From Bacteroidota bacterium (GTDB lineage Bacteria > Bacteroidota > Bacteroidia > AKYH767-A > JAHEYN01), in NCBI GenBank assembly GCA_023251555.1, contig JAHEYN010000004.1:74670-138669 (forward strand): a stretch of 64,000 bases of DNA. Direction: 5' to 3'. The notes under the pieces were generated by a model. That model worked only from the letters and a program-made list of their open reading frames with translations, made no database searches and had not been told where the DNA came from. Numbering within the stretch: position 1 is the stretch's first letter; the number at the start of each line of letters is the position of its first letter. The translations under genes were made by a program, and so were the position numbers. Positions 63,001 through 64,000 of this stretch are shown in pieces.

Positions 63001-64000
63001 ATGGCACTTTCACATGGAGCCGGTGCAGAAGTGCAAAAACCTTTAGCCACCGTTGTAATTGGCGGACTGATTACCGCAACATTCCTTACACTTTTTGTAT
63101 TGCCATTGCTCTACATTTTGTTTTCAGGAAAAAGAAAAATCAAACCAACTATTTCAGCGGTGATTGTATTGTTGATGATTGGTTCTTTCAGCAATGCAAA
63201 TGCTCAAACAGCAACTACGGCTAAACAAATAACTGTTGAAGATGCAATCAGTATAGCGTTGAAAAATAATTTGCAATCACAATCGCAACAATTAAATGTA
63301 AAGTCATACGATAAGTTGAGTAAATCTTATTTTGAACTGCCTAAAACAGACCTCACTTATCAATATGGTCAGTTTAACAGTATTCAAAAGGACAACTCTT
63401 TTCAAATTTCACAAGGTATTCCCTTTCCAACGTACTACTCTTCAAAGGCAGGCTTATACAATGCACAATTGAAGGGAAGCGAATTGCGGAAGCAGGCTAC
63501 GGAAAGTGAAATTAAAGCACAGGTACAATTGTATTATTACCAGTTGCTTTATTTGGAAAACAACAAGAAGCAGTTGTTACACTTAGATAGTTTGTATGTA
63601 GACTTTGTAAATGCAGCAGGGCTTCGTTATAAAACAGGAGAAACAAACCTGCTGGAAAAAACAACGGCTGAAACAAAGCGGGGTGAAATCTCGCTCTTGG
63701 TCAAACAAAATGAAACGGATATGTTATTGACCTATACTTCACTAAAGGCATGGATGAATGCAAGCGAAGATTTTACCATTAACAATAGTGGAGATTTTCA
63801 ACCACTTACAATGAGTACAATTGATACTTCGCTTATTGCCAATAACCCTTCACTGAAATCGCTTTATCAGGATGCGGTAATTGCAGAGCGCACTAAAAAA
63901 TTGGAAACAGCACAAACGCTGCCCGATTTTAAAGTTGGGTACTTCAATCAGAGTATTATTGGTTTTCAGAATACAGAAGGAAACGATGTTTATTTTGATG
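60037..64000 (+). CDS. CzcA-type RND pump fused to TolC-like outer membrane channel, partial
   Basis: The frame is open from ATG 60037 to the window end (1321 codons). Residues 1 to ~1035 form a full CzcA-type RND pump (LPIDALPDITNNQVQIITLC, helix 4 AIDFGLIVDGAVIIVEA). Then, in frame at about 63121-63200, a hydrophobic segment ending in NANAQ resembles a signal peptide. A TolC/CzcC-like alpha-barrel domain follows (VEDAISIALKNNLQSQSQQL, FQISQGIPFPTYYSSKAGLY). Such CzcA-CzcC fusions occur in Bacteroidota. The inner-membrane pump and the outer-membrane channel would have to be separated or span the periplasm. The gene continues beyond the window, and an adaptor may follow. Confidence 0.9.
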   Translation, partial: MLDKIISFSIKNKFIIGLMTFALVIWGVWSASKLPIDALPDITNNQVQIITLCPTLAGQEVEQLVTYPIEQSIANLPDLEELRSISRFGLSVITVVFDDKVNIYFARQLINERLKEAESKIPKGIGTPELAPVSTGLGEVYQYIIHPAKGSEAKYTAMDLRTMQDWIVARQLYGTAGIAEINSFGGQLKQYEVAVNPDRLVAMNISIPEIFTALEKNNENTGGAYIDKKPNAYFIRGVGLIGSFDDIKNIVVKNSPNGIPILIKDVGDVRLGSAVRYGALTYNGEVDAVGGVVMMLKGANSADVVSRVKEKMVTIQKSLPADVVIEPYLDRTDLVNRAIDTVKSNLIEGALIVILVLVLFLGNLRAGLIVASAIPLSLLFALGMMNLFGVSANLMSLGAIDFGLIVDGAVIIVEATLHHLSLRKGIGRLTQNEMDEEVFVSASKIRSSAAFGEIIILIVYIPILTLIGIEGKMFGPMAQTVGFAIFGALILSLTYIPMMCALFLPKNISHKETFSDKLMNFFKRVYAPLLEKVIRFKKIVVLATVSVFLIAVFIFSRMGGEFIPTLQEGDFAFHCILSQGTSLSQSIETSMQASRLIKEFDEVKMVVGKTGSAEVPTDPMPPEATDMMIILKPQSEWKRDITYEKLADEINEKLENIPGVFFEKSQPIQMRFNELMTGIRQDVAVKIFGENMDTLLAYANKVGSIVQSIDGATEPAVERVAGLPQIVIKYNRTQIANYGLNIEDINHIVSTAFAGGSAGVVYENERKFDLVVRLDSTHRNNIDDVSHLYIPAANGTQIPLSQVADIKMELGPAQISREGGKRRIVIGFNVKGRDVASVVKDIQKELNEVKLPSGYYFTYGGTFENLQAASARLMIAVPVALALIFMLLYFTFTSIKQATLIFTAIPMAAIGGVFALLIRDMPFSISAGIGFIALFGVAVLNGIVLIGTFNQLEKDGMTNILDRVREGTKIRLRPVLMTAVVASLGFLPMALSHGAGAEVQKPLATVVIGGLITATFLTLFVLPLLYILFSGKRKIKPTISAVIVLLMIGSFSNANAQTATTAKQITVEDAISIALKNNLQSQSQQLNVKSYDKLSKSYFELPKTDLTYQYGQFNSIQKDNSFQISQGIPFPTYYSSKAGLYNAQLKGSELRKQATESEIKAQVQLYYYQLLYLENNKKQLLHLDSLYVDFVNAAGLRYKTGETNLLEKTTAETKRGEISLLVKQNETDMLLTYTSLKAWMNASEDFTINNSGDFQPLTMSTIDTSLIANNPSLKSLYQDAVIAERTKKLETAQTLPDFKVGYFNQSIIGFQNTEGNDVYFD

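Overview
The window looks like chromosomal DNA of a free-living Bacteroidota bacterium. Five predicted secreted proteins end in type IX secretion (T9SS) type A sorting domains, the promoters read TAnnTTTG, and there are a FecA-like TonB receptor, a mitochondrial-type aconitase, a split futalosine menaquinone pathway and CzcA/CzcB efflux pumps. No species can be named from sequence alone. Left half (about 1-32.6 kb) is conserved, moderately GC-rich chromosome: the end of an OmpA-family gene; a leftward purL-mtgA-mqnB-mqnD operon; an envelope-polysaccharide block (polytopic membrane protein, two deacetylase-like proteins, an AAC(3)-fold acetyltransferase, UDP-GlcNAc 2-epimerase); msrB and aconitase; two tandem T9SS cargo proteins; an ABC permease; the rpsF-rpsR-rplI operon; a TPR/PD40 protein; a DnaQ-like exonuclease, an FAH-family hydrolase and a LysM protein; a large T9SS beta-propeller; a dead insertion element; an RRM protein; a metallophosphoesterase; malate dehydrogenase; and a TMTC-like membrane protein. 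Right half (about 32.6-64 kb) is clearly more AT-rich and accessory. After a T9SS SBBP-repeat protein comes a tRNA-Met whose 3' end is also, on the other strand, the last codons of a large serine recombinase gene. This marks the edge of an integrated element. The element carries two serine recombinases, a Fic protein with its own operator-like repeats, two tiny genes nested in front of the second recombinase, a Toprim/VapE-type primase-helicase, an excisionase-like HTH protein, an AbiE toxin-antitoxin operon with an extra gene, a coupled pair of small unknown genes and an XRE regulator. Its far end is not identified. Between the primase and the recombinase operon lies about 1.6 kb without genes. 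It holds some 37 short palindromes around a TTAA or TATA core, every 21-30 bp, with paired changes in their arms, followed by two further repeat families. This is the most unusual structure in the window. The last 16 kb hold a lipoprotein, a T9SS protein, a FecA-like receptor with a perfect Fur-box-like palindrome, a porin-like gene fragment, and a metal-resistance island: small Cys/His-rich secreted proteins, a CzcA pump with its CzcB adaptor, and a second CzcA fused in frame to a TolC-like outer membrane channel that runs off the window.
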